DNA from: Bacteroidia bacterium
Lineage (GTDB): Bacteria; Bacteroidota; Bacteroidia; J057
NCBI GenBank assembly: GCA_030430205.1
Contig: JAUIGE010000004.1
Span: forward strand, 1 to 64,000
Length of the DNA: 64,000 nt
Reading direction: 5' to 3'
The notes under the pieces: model-generated
Databases searched by the model: none
What the model saw: only the letters and a program-made list of their open reading frames with translations
Told to the model about the DNA's origin: nothing
Program-made: the position numbers and the translations under genes
In this document: piece by piece, positions 54,968-64,000 of the stretch
Numbering within the stretch: position 1 is the stretch's first letter
Layout of the letters: each line of letters starts with the position of its first letter

Positions 54968-56092
54968 CTATCTCAGTCTTTCAAATGTATCCAAAAACAA
55001 ATCCGCTTCTTCCTTTTTCAAATTCAACGGGGGCAAAAGCCGAATCACATCAGGCATAGACGCAGATCCCGTGAAAATATGATTTTCAAATAAAAGCGCT
55101 TTGCGTATGTCCGTCGCAGGAACTGTCAGTTCCAGACCGATCATCAGGCCTTTTCCCCTGACTTCTTTTACCAAAGGATGAGCTTGCAGTTTTTCGCTTA
55201 AATAGGAACCCATGGTTCCGGCCTGCTGCACCAATTGCTCCCTCTCAATCACTTCCAGCACAGCAAGTGCTGCCGCGCAGGCCAGGTGATTGCCACCAAA
55301 GGTGGTGCCGAGCATGCCGTACCAGGCTTCAAATTGCGGTGCGATCAGCACCCCACCGATGGGAAAGCCATTTCCCATGCCTTTGGCGACGGTGATCAGG
55401 TCGGCGCGAACGCCGCTATGCTGATGGCCGAAAAATCGGCCGCTTCTCCCATAGCCCGCCTGTATCTCATCTGCGATGAGTACGCTGCCATGCTTGTCGC
55501 ACAGCTTCCGTGCGCTTTGCCAAAAGTCGTCGGAAACGACATGCACACCGCCTACGCCCTGTATGCTTTCAGCTACCACTGCGCATACATCGCCTTTGGC
55601 CATTTCCGCTTCCAAAGCTTCTACATCATTGAAAGGGATATTGACGACATGGGAAGTCGGATTGATGGGTGCCTGTATTTTGGGGTTGTCGGTGATGGCT
55701 ACAGCGGCGGAAGTACGGCCATGAAAAGCTTTTTCAAGGACAATGACTTTGGTTCTTTGGGTATGAAAAGAAGCCAGTTTCAAGGCATTTTCAATGGCTT
55801 CTGCTCCTGAATTGATCAGGAAGAGGCTGTAATCTTGGTAGCCGGAAAGCTGGCCGAGTTTCTCTGCCATTTGCTCCTGCAAGGGATTTTGTACAGAGTT
55901 GGAGTAAAAAGCCAATTGGCTGAGCTGCTCCTGCAGCCGGCTGACGTAATAGGGATGGCTGTGGCCGATGGAGATGACGGCATGGCCGCCGTAGAGATCG
56001 AGGTATTTTTGGCCCTGATCGTCCCATATCCAGGCTCCCTGGCCTTTGATGGGGGTGATGTCGAAGAGGGGGTATACGGGGAATAGATTCAT
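54968..56092 (-). CDS. argD: acetylornithine aminotransferase
   Basis: A 374-residue class III PLP aminotransferase converting N-acylglutamate semialdehyde to N-acylornithine. Seen are the INSGAEAIENALKLA block, AFHGRTSAAVAITDN, the cofactor-binding LIADEIQAGYGRSGRFF and the lysine site ITVAKGMGNGFPIGG. Length is normal. A heptamer array lies just before the ATG. Confidence 0.95.
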   Translation of the reverse strand: MNLFPVYPLFDITPIKGQGAWIWDDQGQKYLDLYGGHAVISIGHSHPYYVSRLQEQLSQLAFYSNSVQNPLQEQMAEKLGQLSGYQDYSLFLINSGAEAIENALKLASFHTQRTKVIVLEKAFHGRTSAAVAITDNPKIQAPINPTSHVVNIPFNDVEALEAEMAKGDVCAVVAESIQGVGGVHVVSDDFWQSARKLCDKHGSVLIADEIQAGYGRSGRFFGHQHSGVRADLITVAKGMGNGFPIGGVLIAPQFEAWYGMLGTTFGGNHLACAAALAVLEVIEREQLVQQAGTMGSYLSEKLQAHPLVKEVRGKGLMIGLELTVPATDIRKALLFENHIFTGSASMPDVIRLLPPLNLKKEEADLFLDTFERLR

Positions 56093-56100
56093 GGGGGGAG

Positions 56101-56157
56101 CGTTTTGGGTTTCGAGTTTTGGGTTTTGGGTTTCGGGTTTTGGGTTTTGGGTTTTTT
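56101..56157 (-). repeat. CCCGAAA/CCCAAAA heptamer array ahead of argD
   Basis: Seven to eight units, mainly CCCAAAA and CCCGAAA on the minus strand, fill the space between the argC stop and the argD ATG. Confidence 0.9.
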
Positions 56158-56158
56158 T

Positions 56159-57127
56159 CTAAAAGCCTATGCTTTTTAATTTGAGTCCTGTGCTTTCTTC
56201 CCAGCCCATCATCAAATTGAAATTTTGGACGGCCTGGCCGGAAGCGCCTTTCAATAGATTGTCAATCATGCTGATGATCAGCAATTTACCCTGATGTTTG
56301 CTCAGGTGAAGTACACATTTGTTTGTATTGACGATGCTTTTCATGTCGGGATTGACGGTTGAAAGGTGGACAAAAGGATGGGTTTCATAATAATCTGCGT
56401 ACAGCTTTTGGGCCGCTGCCAGCGGCAGCTCTGTCTCCAGGTATGCGCTGGCAAAGATGCCGCGCGAGAAATTGCCGCGAAGCGGCAGGAAGTTCAGCTG
56501 TGCTGGATCGTAGCCTGCCTGCAACTGTTGCAGGCTCTGGCCGATTTCGCCTTCATGCTGATGGCTGAAGGGCTTGTAGATCGAAACATTGTTGTTTCGC
56601 CAGGAGAAATGGGTCGTCGCGCCCGGCTGTTGGCCGGCGCCTGTGCTGCCCGTGAGTGCATGCACATGCATGCTGCCTGTCAATTTTCCTGCCGCTGCCA
56701 GCGGCAGGAAAGCCAGCTGTATAGCTGTGGCGAAGCAGCCTGGATTCGCGAGAAATCGCGCTTGTTGAATCGCTGTGCGATTCAGCTCAGGCAGGCCATA
56801 CACAAAAGGGTGTTCCCCTTTCATCCGAAAATCGCTGCTCAAATCAATGATTTTCACCTCCTCCCCCCAATCATGAGATGCCAAAAAAGGGGCCGACTGC
56901 CCATGAGGCAGACAGAGAAAAACGGCCTGGATATCGTCGGGTATTTCTTCCGAAAAGCGCAGGGCTGTCTCTCCCAGTAGATCGGGATGGACTTCGGAAA
57001 GCAACTTTCCGTTTTGGGAGCGGGAATGTACGCTGACGAGCTCTGTTTGTGGGTGATTGAGCAGCAGCCTGATGAGCTCTCCTCCTGTATAGCCGGCCCC
57101 GCCGATGATGGAAACTTTTTGTTTCAT
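56159..57127 (-). CDS. argC: N-acetyl-gamma-glutamyl-phosphate reductase
   Basis: A 322-residue NADPH-dependent dehydrogenase reducing N-acylglutamyl phosphate. The N-terminal VSIIGGAGYTGGELIRLLLNHP nucleotide loop, FLCLPHGQS, and the active-site cysteine in NPGCFATAIQLAF are typical. Length is normal. It lies 21 bases behind argG. Confidence 0.96.
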   Translation of the reverse strand: MKQKVSIIGGAGYTGGELIRLLLNHPQTELVSVHSRSQNGKLLSEVHPDLLGETALRFSEEIPDDIQAVFLCLPHGQSAPFLASHDWGEEVKIIDLSSDFRMKGEHPFVYGLPELNRTAIQQARFLANPGCFATAIQLAFLPLAAAGKLTGSMHVHALTGSTGAGQQPGATTHFSWRNNNVSIYKPFSHQHEGEIGQSLQQLQAGYDPAQLNFLPLRGNFSRGIFASAYLETELPLAAAQKLYADYYETHPFVHLSTVNPDMKSIVNTNKCVLHLSKHQGKLLIISMIDNLLKGASGQAVQNFNLMMGWEESTGLKLKSIGF

Positions 57128-57148
57128 ATTTGTTGTTTTTTCCTGCGT

Positions 57149-58345
57149 CTACTCTTCAACTGATTCTCCCACCATCTGGTGGATTTGGCTGGCATTCGCC
57201 AAAATCTTCGTGAAGCCCTTCACATCCTCCCCCGTCCATGCGAGATTCATCTCGCCATAAGTGCCAAATTTGGCAGACATCATATCATAATCCGAACGGA
57301 TGCCCAACACCTCAAAACGGTAAGGAAGCAGGCGCACGCGCACTTCTCCGCTTACCCGCTCCTGGGTCGAAGTCAGAAAGCCTTCGATATTGCGCATGAC
57401 GGGATCGAGAAACTGGCCTTCATGCAGCAGCATGCCGTACCACTCGGCCAACTGGCCTTTCCAATGCTGTTGCCATTTGCTGAGGGTATGCTTTTCGAGC
57501 AGGTGATGGGCTTTGATGATGATCAAAGGTGCAGCAGCTTCGAAGCCAACGCGGCCTTTGATGCCGATGATGGTATCGCCGACATGCACATCACGCCCGA
57601 TGGCGTAGGGTGCGGCAAGCGCCTGAAGCGCCTGGATGGCGTCTACTGCATGCGGAAAGCTTTTTCCATTTACTGCCTGCAATTCACCTTTTTCGAAAGT
57701 CAATATGATTTCCTGTTCTTCTGTGGCTTCCAACTGTGTAGGCCAGGCAGATTCGGGCAGCGAATCCCAGCTATTGAGGGTTTCTTTTCCCCCTACACTC
57801 GTACCCCACAGTCCCTGATTGATAGAATATTGCGATTTTTCCCAGGGCATTTCCACCCCTTGTTTTTTCAAATATTTGATCTCCTCTTCCCGGGAAAGTT
57901 TCAAATCCCTGATGGGAGTGATGACCTGCATTTCAGGTGCCATGATGCCAAATACGAGGTCAAAACGTACCTGGTCGTTGCCTGCGCCGGTGCTGCCATG
58001 AGCGATGGCCGAAGCGCCGATCTTCCTGGCATGAGCCGCTACAGCCATGGCCTGAAAAACGCGTTCGGCACTCACCGAAAGGGGATAGGTGTTGTTTTTG
58101 AGCACATTTCCATAAATGAGATAACGCACGCATTGCTCATAATATCCCTGCACGGCATCTATGGCTTCGAAAGAAGCGACGCCCAGGGCATAGGCCTTTT
58201 GCTCAATGGTGGCCAGTTCATCGGCTTCAAAACCGCCTGTATTGACGAGTACGGCATGTACCTCCATTCCGAGTTCCAGGCTGAGGTATTTGACACAAAA
58301 GGAGGTATCCAGGCCTCCGGAAAATGCTAAGACAACTTTAGGCAT
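57149..58345 (-). CDS. argG: argininosuccinate synthase
   Basis: 398 residues joining citrulline and aspartate with ATP. The N-terminal pyrophosphatase loop KVVLAFSGGLDTSFCVK identifies it; GSTGAGNDQVRFDL is the aspartate/citrulline region. The ATG at 58345 is chosen because it starts directly at the loop; the 23 codons upstream overlap the acetyltransferase gene. The stop TAG lies in GAAGAGTAGACGCAGG, a remnant of the operon repeat. Confidence 0.97.
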   Translation of the reverse strand: MPKVVLAFSGGLDTSFCVKYLSLELGMEVHAVLVNTGGFEADELATIEQKAYALGVASFEAIDAVQGYYEQCVRYLIYGNVLKNNTYPLSVSAERVFQAMAVAAHARKIGASAIAHGSTGAGNDQVRFDLVFGIMAPEMQVITPIRDLKLSREEEIKYLKKQGVEMPWEKSQYSINQGLWGTSVGGKETLNSWDSLPESAWPTQLEATEEQEIILTFEKGELQAVNGKSFPHAVDAIQALQALAAPYAIGRDVHVGDTIIGIKGRVGFEAAAPLIIIKAHHLLEKHTLSKWQQHWKGQLAEWYGMLLHEGQFLDPVMRNIEGFLTSTQERVSGEVRVRLLPYRFEVLGIRSDYDMMSAKFGTYGEMNLAWTGEDVKGFTKILANASQIHQMVGESVEE

Positions 58346-59003
58346 AAGTGGGTGTTTTTTTGAAAAGGTTAGAAATGAATTTTTTGTAAAGAGGCCGCTC
58401 TTTTCGCTGGGCAAGAAAGGCTTTGAAACGCTCCCAGCGTGTTTTTTGCTGGGCAGGGGTAGCTTTCTGTTGATCCTTTTCGGGATCGAAGAGCATGCCG
58501 GTGCACAGGCACATTTTGCGCTCGGTCCTGCTCAGGACATCGTAATTGGGGCAGCTTTGGCAGCCTTTCCAGAAGACTTCGTCTTGTGTCAATTCCGAAA
58601 AGGTAACGGGCTTATAGCCCAGTTCGGAATTGATTTTCATGACAGCCTGGCTGGTGGTGATGCCAAAAAGTTTGGCTTCCGGGTATCGCTCTCTGGAAAG
58701 CTCAAAAGCTTTTTCCTTGATTTTGCGGGCGACGCCCATGCCGCGAAGCTCGGGATTGACGATAAGGCCGGAATTGGCCACATAGCGGTGGTGGCTCCAT
58801 GTTTCTATGTAGCAGAAACCTGCCAATTGATCGCCTTTGAGGGCGATAATGGCCTTCCCTTCAGCCATTTTGCCTAAAATGTATTCGGGTTTGCGCTTGG
58901 CAATCCCTGTACCGCGAGCCTTGGCGGATTCTTCGATCAGGGAGCAGATAGCTTCTGCATAAGCAAAATGCGCTTCGCCGGCGACTTGTATTTCTAATTC
59001 CAT
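58338..59003 (-). CDS. GNAT-family acetyltransferase of the arginine operon (candidate acylglutamate synthase)
   Basis: 221 residues. The GNAT core is at about 30-135, with the acetyl-CoA loop LRGMGVARKIKEKA. The C-terminal part carries four cysteines, at 148, 151 (CQSC) and 165, 167 (CLC), which could bind a metal. As first gene of an operon with no argA or argJ, it is a good candidate for N-acetyl- or N-succinylglutamate synthase; this is inference from position. Its 3' end overlaps the argG start by eight bases. Upstream (59004-59356) lie two small palindromes, TCCTTT-TTC-AAAGGA at 59044 and CACTCTT-N7-AAGAGTG at 59077, possible operator or leader elements. Confidence 0.8.
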   Translation of the reverse strand: MELEIQVAGEAHFAYAEAICSLIEESAKARGTGIAKRKPEYILGKMAEGKAIIALKGDQLAGFCYIETWSHHRYVANSGLIVNPELRGMGVARKIKEKAFELSRERYPEAKLFGITTSQAVMKINSELGYKPVTFSELTQDEVFWKGCQSCPNYDVLSRTERKMCLCTGMLFDPEKDQQKATPAQQKTRWERFKAFLAQRKERPLYKKFISNLFKKTPTYA

Positions 59004-59303
59004 TTTTAAAATGGTTTACATGCGTTGTGAATTGATGAAAACGTCCTTTTTCAAAGGATGGGGTAACATTCCGAAGCACTCTTTCTCTTGAAGAGTGGGC
59101 ATGTACGGATGGTATATTGCGGGGGTGATATGTAGAATTAGCAGGCCGGGAGGCCTGGGCGACGACGTGGAGAAATGGGGAATATGTAACAAATGTTTGT
59201 CATCTATCTACTTTTCGCTTGCAAAGCTAATGATTTTGTGAAAAAATCAAACGATTATTGATAATTCCTCAAAAAAAGTAGGCATAAATACTTTTTTCAT
59301 CCC

Positions 59304-59335
59304 TTTGCAGGCAGCAGGCATTCTCCTTATCTTTG
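59304..59335 (+). promoter_or_regulatory. Bacteroidota-type promoter of miaB
   Basis: TTTG (59304-59307), 20 bases, TATCTTTG (59328-59335), ending 21 bases before the miaB ATG. Confidence 0.8.
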
Positions 59336-59356
59336 CAGCCTGAAAACGAATACCTT

Positions 59357-60844
59357 ATGAGAGATAAGATCACCAAGAAGACATTTAGCCCCAATGTACT
59401 GGAGCGCAGTATCAAGGAGGAAGAGCAGGGGCAAACATACAAAGGACAAAAGAACGTTGGCCAGAAACTGGCCTATATAGAGACCTACGGTTGTCAGATG
59501 AACTTCTCCGACACGGAGATCGTCGCTTCCGTACTTACGGATTTGAACTACGGTTTCACCTCCGATGAGAACGAAGCCGATGTGGTATTTATCAATACCT
59601 GTTCTATCCGCGAAAACGCGGAATCCAAAGTCTGGAACCGTCTGAAAGGCTTCAAAAGCAAAAAACGGAACAATCCCGACCTGATCGTCGGTGTGCTAGG
59701 CTGCATGGCCGAGCGCCTCAAAGAAAAACTCATCGAGCAGGAACAGCTCGTGGATATGGTCGTCGGCCCCGACGCCTACCGCACCCTGCCTACGCTGATC
59801 GCGGAGGCCGAGACCGGCCAGAAGGCCGTCAACGTCCTGCTCTCCCGTGAGGAGACCTATGCCGAGCTGGCGCCTGTGCGCCTCAATTCCAATGGCGTTT
59901 GCGCCTTCGTGACCATCATGCGCGGCTGCGACAATATGTGCAGCTTTTGCGTGGTGCCTTTCACCCGTGGTCGCGAGCGCAGCCGGGACCCGCACTCCAT
60001 CCTGCGTGAGGTGCAGGAACTGATCGATCAGGGGTATAAAGAAGTCACTTTGCTGGGGCAAAATGTAGATTCCTATCTCTGGTCTTCAGATGATAGCCTG
60101 AAAGGAAAAGCAAAAATCCGTCAGGCCATCACAAAAGGCGAAGACGTAGATACGGTTGATTTTTCCCGTCTGCTGGAAATGGTGGCCCAGCTCAGTCCCG
60201 AGCTTCGCATTCGCTTTTCGACCTCACACCCCAAAGACATCACCGATGATGTCATACATACCATGGCGAAGTATGACAACATCTGCAACTACATTCACCT
60301 GCCCGCTCAATCTGGCAACAGCCGGATCCTGGAGCACATGAACCGCGGATACTCCCGCGAATGGTACCTGGATAAGGTAGATCGTATCCGCAGGATTATC
60401 CCGGATTGCGCTATTTCGACGGACATCATCACCGGTTTTTCCTCAGAGACAGATGAGGAGTTTGAAGATACCTACTCTCTGATGGAAGAGGTGCGCTATG
60501 AACATGCCTTCATGTTTGCCTATTCAGAGCGGCCCAATACGGCGGCGGCTAAAAAGATGCCGGATGATGTGCCGGAAGAAGTCAAAAAGGAGCGACTCCG
60601 TCGCGTGATTGAGCTGCAGCTTCGCGTCTCCCGCGAAAAGAATTTCGCGGACATCGGCAAGACCTATAAGGTCTTGATAGAGAGCGCTTCCAAGCGCTCT
60701 GAGGATGACTGGTGCGGTCGTAATGACCACAATAAGATGGTTATTTTCCCTAAAATCGGCCAGCATAAACCGGGAGATTATGTGATGGTGCGTATCCGCG
60801 AAGCAAGCAGTGCCACCCTTAAGGGTGAGATCGTCCAGCACTGA
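59357..60844 (+). CDS. miaB: tRNA-2-methylthio-N6-dimethylallyladenosine synthase
   Basis: A 495-residue radical-SAM methylthiotransferase modifying A37 of tRNAs that read UNN codons. The N-terminal [13 protein letters not shown] with further cysteines ([26 protein letters not shown]) binds one Fe-S cluster. The radical-SAM CDNMCSFC (CxxxCxxC) binds the second, and a C-terminal TRAM domain is present. The ATG at 59357 is chosen because the promoter -7 element occupies the upstream alternative. A 40-residue N-terminal extension precedes the core, as in other Bacteroidota. Confidence 0.96.
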   Translation: MRDKITKKTFSPNVLERSIKEEEQGQTYKGQKNVGQKLAYIETYGCQMNFSDTEIVASVLTDLNYGFTSDENEADVVFINTCSIRENAESKVWNRLKGFKSKKRNNPDLIVGVLGCMAERLKEKLIEQEQLVDMVVGPDAYRTLPTLIAEAETGQKAVNVLLSREETYAELAPVRLNSNGVCAFVTIMRGCDNMCSFCVVPFTRGRERSRDPHSILREVQELIDQGYKEVTLLGQNVDSYLWSSDDSLKGKAKIRQAITKGEDVDTVDFSRLLEMVAQLSPELRIRFSTSHPKDITDDVIHTMAKYDNICNYIHLPAQSGNSRILEHMNRGYSREWYLDKVDRIRRIIPDCAISTDIITGFSSETDEEFEDTYSLMEEVRYEHAFMFAYSERPNTAAAKKMPDDVPEEVKKERLRRVIELQLRVSREKNFADIGKTYKVLIESASKRSEDDWCGRNDHNKMVIFPKIGQHKPGDYVMVRIREASSATLKGEIVQH

Positions 60845-60990
60845 CAAAAGTCTTCCATACACCAATTATTTAACAGCCAGGTATCCGGCTGATGGCATTA
60901 TATTACTTGCCCGAATGAGTGTTCTTGATTTTTTATAAATTGAGAGCTTTGAAGGCATAGAGTAGCAAGAAGGCTTACCTATTGGAAGGC

Positions 60991-63900
60991 ATGGATGATG
61001 CTATGGACAATCCGCTACATCAAATAAACACACTGTTCAAAAAGAACCTGTTGGCAGGCTTGCTGGTATTTTTTTGTTTTTCAGCAAGCGCCCAGCAATA
61101 TGATTTTCGATACCTCACCATTGAGGACGGAGTGCCCAATTCTCATGTCTATGCCTTATGCGAAGATCAAAGGGGAAATATCTGGATGGGTACCGGAGGA
61201 GGAGGGCTGGGCATTTATAATGGTCATTCTTTCAAAACCCTTACGGTAGAAGATGGATTGGGGATCAACCGGGTTTATTGCCTGCTGGAAGATCGCAAGG
61301 GAAATATCTGGATAGGGACAGATGGAAAGGGTGTCAGGCTATATGATGGCTATCGCCTCATAGATATGAATGATTCCCTTGGCATTTCCCCCAAAATTAT
61401 CTGGTCCCTGCATGAGGATCCGGAAGGGAATATATGGATTGCGACCATGGAAAGTGGGGCATTCGTTTGGGATGGGAAACAGGTGAAGCAGTACAAGAAG
61501 AAAGATAATTTGAGTGGGAATGACGCCACTACGGTCAATTCTGATTCGAAAGGTGTCATCTGGGTAGGCACATTGGATAATGGACTCAATAAAATTGAAG
61601 GGGGCATAGTTTCCCAATTGGACTCTACAAATCCCTTATTCTATTCGGTTTTTTCAATATTGGAAAGGGCTAACGGCGATTTGCTGATAGGTACCGAAAA
61701 CGGCGTATTCAAGCTTAAAGATGGCGTATTTGAAGCCTATCAAGCTCAGGATCTGGGGAAAAGAGAAATAACTGTCATTCGGGAAAGCAGGGATGGTTCC
61801 CTCTGGGTAGCCGCCTACGGCGATGGTATTTATAGGTTTACCGATTCCTCCACCATTCATTTTAACCGAAAAAATGGCCTGTCCAATGACTACAGCTATA
61901 CCCTGATCGAAGACCGACATGGACAGATGTGGATAGGAACGGAAGGCGGAGGGGTTTCGCGCTACTTCAGTGCCCCTTTTCTCCTGTATACAAGTGCAGA
62001 AGGCCTTGGCGAAAATATTGTCTACGGCATGGCAAATGACGATGAGGGAGCGACCTGGATTATCACAGATGGCGGAGGAATCAGCCGAAAGTATGGGGAA
62101 AATATAACGACATTTCGAAAAGAGGACGGCCTCTGCTCAGACAACTTTGTCTCCATTTGTAAGGACAGCCGGGGCCAGATGTGGTTTGGTTCTTATGGAT
62201 ACGGGCTTTCACGTTATGATGGGAAGTCATTTGCCAATTATGAGGGGACAGTGGATACGCCTGTCTACTATATCTATTCCCTATTCAATGACCAGCAGGG
62301 AAATATGTGGATGGGACTACCGGGCGGTATCATGCTATATGACGGTACCCGGTACCGCTCTTTCTCAAAAAAACAATGGCCCTGGGAGGGCCAGATCCAC
62401 GACATCATGCAGGATAGTGAAGGGAATATCTGGTTCACTTCATTGGGGGATGGCCCGATCGTTTATGATGGAGAATCATTTGAATTGTTCAAACCGGATT
62501 CTACCATAGATTTGAGTAGAAGCCTTTCTTTCGAAATGGATCCATCGGGCAATATTTACATAGGAACAGAAGGAAATGGACTTTTTATCTGGGATAAAAA
62601 GAGGCTTCATCAGATTACCAAAAAGGAAAAACTTCCTTCCCTCAATCTTGAGCTGCTGCAATTTGATCATGAGGATTACCTTTGGGTGGGAAGTGAAAAA
62701 GGTGTGAGCAGAGTCCAGGTGTCTCCAACTCTCGACTCCTTGGATTATGTCAAGCATTACAACAAAAACAATGGTTTTATCGGAGTAGAACCCATCCGAA
62801 ATGCTGCTTACCTAAGTCCTGAAAAGGAGCTATGGATTGGGACAGTTAAGGGTGCGCACTTGTTCGATGACTCGGGCGAAAGGTTCAATAGAATGGCTCC
62901 TTTGCTGAGTTTGAATAGCATCCGCTTATCCTTTCAGGAGACAGACTGGCGGCCCTATGCCGACTCTATCTCTCCCTGGACAGGACTGCCTCAAGGGCTG
63001 CGCCTTCCTTACAACAAAAACCACCTGACCTTTGATTTCATTGGAATCAACCACATCAACCCTGAATTGGTGTCCTATGAATTTCGCTTAAAAGGACTGG
63101 AAGAGGACTGGTCCCCGGCTACCTACGACAGGAGTTTTACCTATCCCAATATCCCGCCTGGGAAGTATGTATTTGAGGTGAAAGCCTGTAATGAAGATAA
63201 AATTTGCACAGAAAATCCACTCTCCTATGCATTTGAAATCATCACCCCTTTTTGGCAAAAGGCCTGGTTTATCACCCTCGTTTCCCTGTGCCTCGGTGGC
63301 TTGTTATTTTTCTTTGTCAGATTTAGGACCCATAATCTGCAAAAAGCGAAAGCACAGCTAGAGGCCCAGGTAGAAGAGCGGGTAAAAGAACTTCGTCTTC
63401 AAAAAGAACGCCTCGAAAAGGCTACCCGCGTCAAGTCAGATTTTCTCGCCACGATGAGTCATGAGATCAGAACCCCCATGAATGGGGTGATCGGGATGAC
63501 AGAATTGCTCCTCGAAACTCCGCTGAATCCTCAGCAGGAAGCCTTTGCAGAGACCATCCGCCTCAGCGGAGAGAATATGCTGGTCATCCTCAATGACATC
63601 CTCGACTTCTCCAAAATTGAAGCCGGCAAAATGGCCTTTGAGGTCAAAATCATCCATATTCAGTCCTTCTTACAAAATTGTATCAAGCTTTTTTCCCAAA
63701 AAATAACAGAGAAAAACCTGACAACTGAAATCCATATCAGAGAAAATGTTCCCAAAAACATCCTGGGTGATGTCACGAGAATCAGGCAGGTAATCTGGAA
63801 TATGCTCAGCAATGCCATCAAATTCACAGAAAAGGGAAAAATCGAAATAATTGCTGAAGTGGTGACCCAAAAAGAGCAGGAATATATCCTGAAATTTTGT

Positions 63901-64000
63901 GTCAGGGATACCGGCCCGGGTATCTCAGATGAGCAGATGAAATCTCTTTTTGAAGCCTTTACCCAGGCCGACTCCTCCACCACACGCGAGTATGGAGGCA
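60991..64000 (+). CDS. hybrid two-component sensor histidine kinase with beta-propeller sensor (partial)
   Basis: Cut by the window end after 1,003 codons with no stop. A signal segment ([16 protein letters not shown]) is followed by about fourteen propeller repeats of the Reg_prop type (GNIWIGT, GQMWIGT and similar), a Y_Y_Y-like domain (about 680-750), a membrane helix (about 757-777), a coiled coil, HisKA with the phospho-acceptor His824 in [12 protein letters not shown], and the start of the ATPase domain (NAIKFT, DTGPGIS). This is the architecture of Bacteroidota hybrid sensors for polysaccharides or other ligands. An alternative ATG lies at 61003. Confidence 0.93.
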   Translation, partial: MDDAMDNPLHQINTLFKKNLLAGLLVFFCFSASAQQYDFRYLTIEDGVPNSHVYALCEDQRGNIWMGTGGGGLGIYNGHSFKTLTVEDGLGINRVYCLLEDRKGNIWIGTDGKGVRLYDGYRLIDMNDSLGISPKIIWSLHEDPEGNIWIATMESGAFVWDGKQVKQYKKKDNLSGNDATTVNSDSKGVIWVGTLDNGLNKIEGGIVSQLDSTNPLFYSVFSILERANGDLLIGTENGVFKLKDGVFEAYQAQDLGKREITVIRESRDGSLWVAAYGDGIYRFTDSSTIHFNRKNGLSNDYSYTLIEDRHGQMWIGTEGGGVSRYFSAPFLLYTSAEGLGENIVYGMANDDEGATWIITDGGGISRKYGENITTFRKEDGLCSDNFVSICKDSRGQMWFGSYGYGLSRYDGKSFANYEGTVDTPVYYIYSLFNDQQGNMWMGLPGGIMLYDGTRYRSFSKKQWPWEGQIHDIMQDSEGNIWFTSLGDGPIVYDGESFELFKPDSTIDLSRSLSFEMDPSGNIYIGTEGNGLFIWDKKRLHQITKKEKLPSLNLELLQFDHEDYLWVGSEKGVSRVQVSPTLDSLDYVKHYNKNNGFIGVEPIRNAAYLSPEKELWIGTVKGAHLFDDSGERFNRMAPLLSLNSIRLSFQETDWRPYADSISPWTGLPQGLRLPYNKNHLTFDFIGINHINPELVSYEFRLKGLEEDWSPATYDRSFTYPNIPPGKYVFEVKACNEDKICTENPLSYAFEIITPFWQKAWFITLVSLCLGGLLFFFVRFRTHNLQKAKAQLEAQVEERVKELRLQKERLEKATRVKSDFLATMSHEIRTPMNGVIGMTELLLETPLNPQQEAFAETIRLSGENMLVILNDILDFSKIEAGKMAFEVKIIHIQSFLQNCIKLFSQKITEKNLTTEIHIRENVPKNILGDVTRIRQVIWNMLSNAIKFTEKGKIEIIAEVVTQKEQEYILKFCVRDTGPGISDEQMKSLFEAFTQADSSTTREYGG

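Noticed and set aside
57179-58330. 383-residue open frame opposite argG
   Set aside because: It is antisense to a certain gene and resembles no protein family; it is a by-product of argG codon use. Similar antisense frames opposite the symporter (44448-45593) and the mannosidase (41386-42303) were left out for the same reason.
59077-59097. CACTCTT-N7-AAGAGTG as an arginine repressor operator
   Set aside because: The palindrome does not resemble a known ARG box, and part of it matches the operon repeat end (AAGAGTGG), so no regulator is claimed; it is only noted with the acetyltransferase gene.

Overview
The window reads as about 64 kb of chromosome from a member of the Bacteroidota. The support is: promoters of the TTTG-N19/20-TAnnTTTG type, a remnant of a type IX secretion sorting domain, an S46 dipeptidyl-peptidase, DUF5106 thioredoxin-fold lipoproteins, an ArgF'-type transcarbamylase inside an arginine operon, and weak Shine-Dalgarno signals. 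A Saprospiria-like lineage is a guess. Genes are dense on both strands. No rRNA, tRNA, CRISPR array, prophage or intact insertion sequence was found.

Layout. 0-5 kb: outer-membrane barrel, SDR oxidoreductase, SGNH-hydrolase-like protein joined to a T9SS tail remnant, and a lipoprotein. 5-17 kb: uvrB, glycerate kinase, recQ, FtsX-type permease, a hypothetical gene, sucD and an ABC-F ATPase. 16.7-19.3 kb (minus): GMC oxidoreductase and a PLP-dependent dehydratase. 19.4-24.6 kb: ispE, two tandem DUF5106/thioredoxin proteins and a barrel protein. 24.7-28.4 kb (minus): an ArmA/Rmt-family rRNA methyltransferase homologue, a DUF1016 nuclease, rsmI and a divergent TGT-family protein. 28.4-31.5 kb: a carotenoid-desaturase-like gene followed by a second, much more ArmA-like methyltransferase, closed by a perfect 20-bp terminator stem. 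31.5-48.8 kb: DPP7-like peptidase, comF, NhaD-type antiporter, serine hydrolase, CBS/DUF294 protein, DASS transporter, beta-mannosidase, sodium:solute symporter, barrel protein, S41 peptidase and an esterase. 49.2-50.0 kb: Rpn-family nuclease. 50.1-59.0 kb (minus): a near-complete arginine operon in the order GNAT acetyltransferase, argG, argC, argD, argF', argB, argE, argH. 59.4-64 kb: miaB and a large hybrid sensor kinase cut by the window end.

The most unusual feature is the repeat content. Arrays of the heptamer CCCGAAA and its variants sit immediately upstream of the start codons of at least seven unrelated genes and are stop-free in every frame, so naive gene calls run through them. Other low-complexity arrays (GCAGAT, CTCAAA, GAGAACA types) also mark gene boundaries. 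A second family, about 100 bp long with ends GACGCAGATT/AATCTGCGTC, separates the genes of the arginine operon and supplies the last codons or stop of several of them. One copy is split by a 271-bp hairpin-rich element with terminal inverted repeats and a 9-bp target duplication. A further 119-bp palindromic element lies at 36.3 kb.

Other points of interest are the T9SS tail remnant fused behind the SGNH gene, the paired ArmA-like methyltransferases, the TGT homologue with an eroded zinc site, and alanine at the substrate-specificity position of ArgF'.
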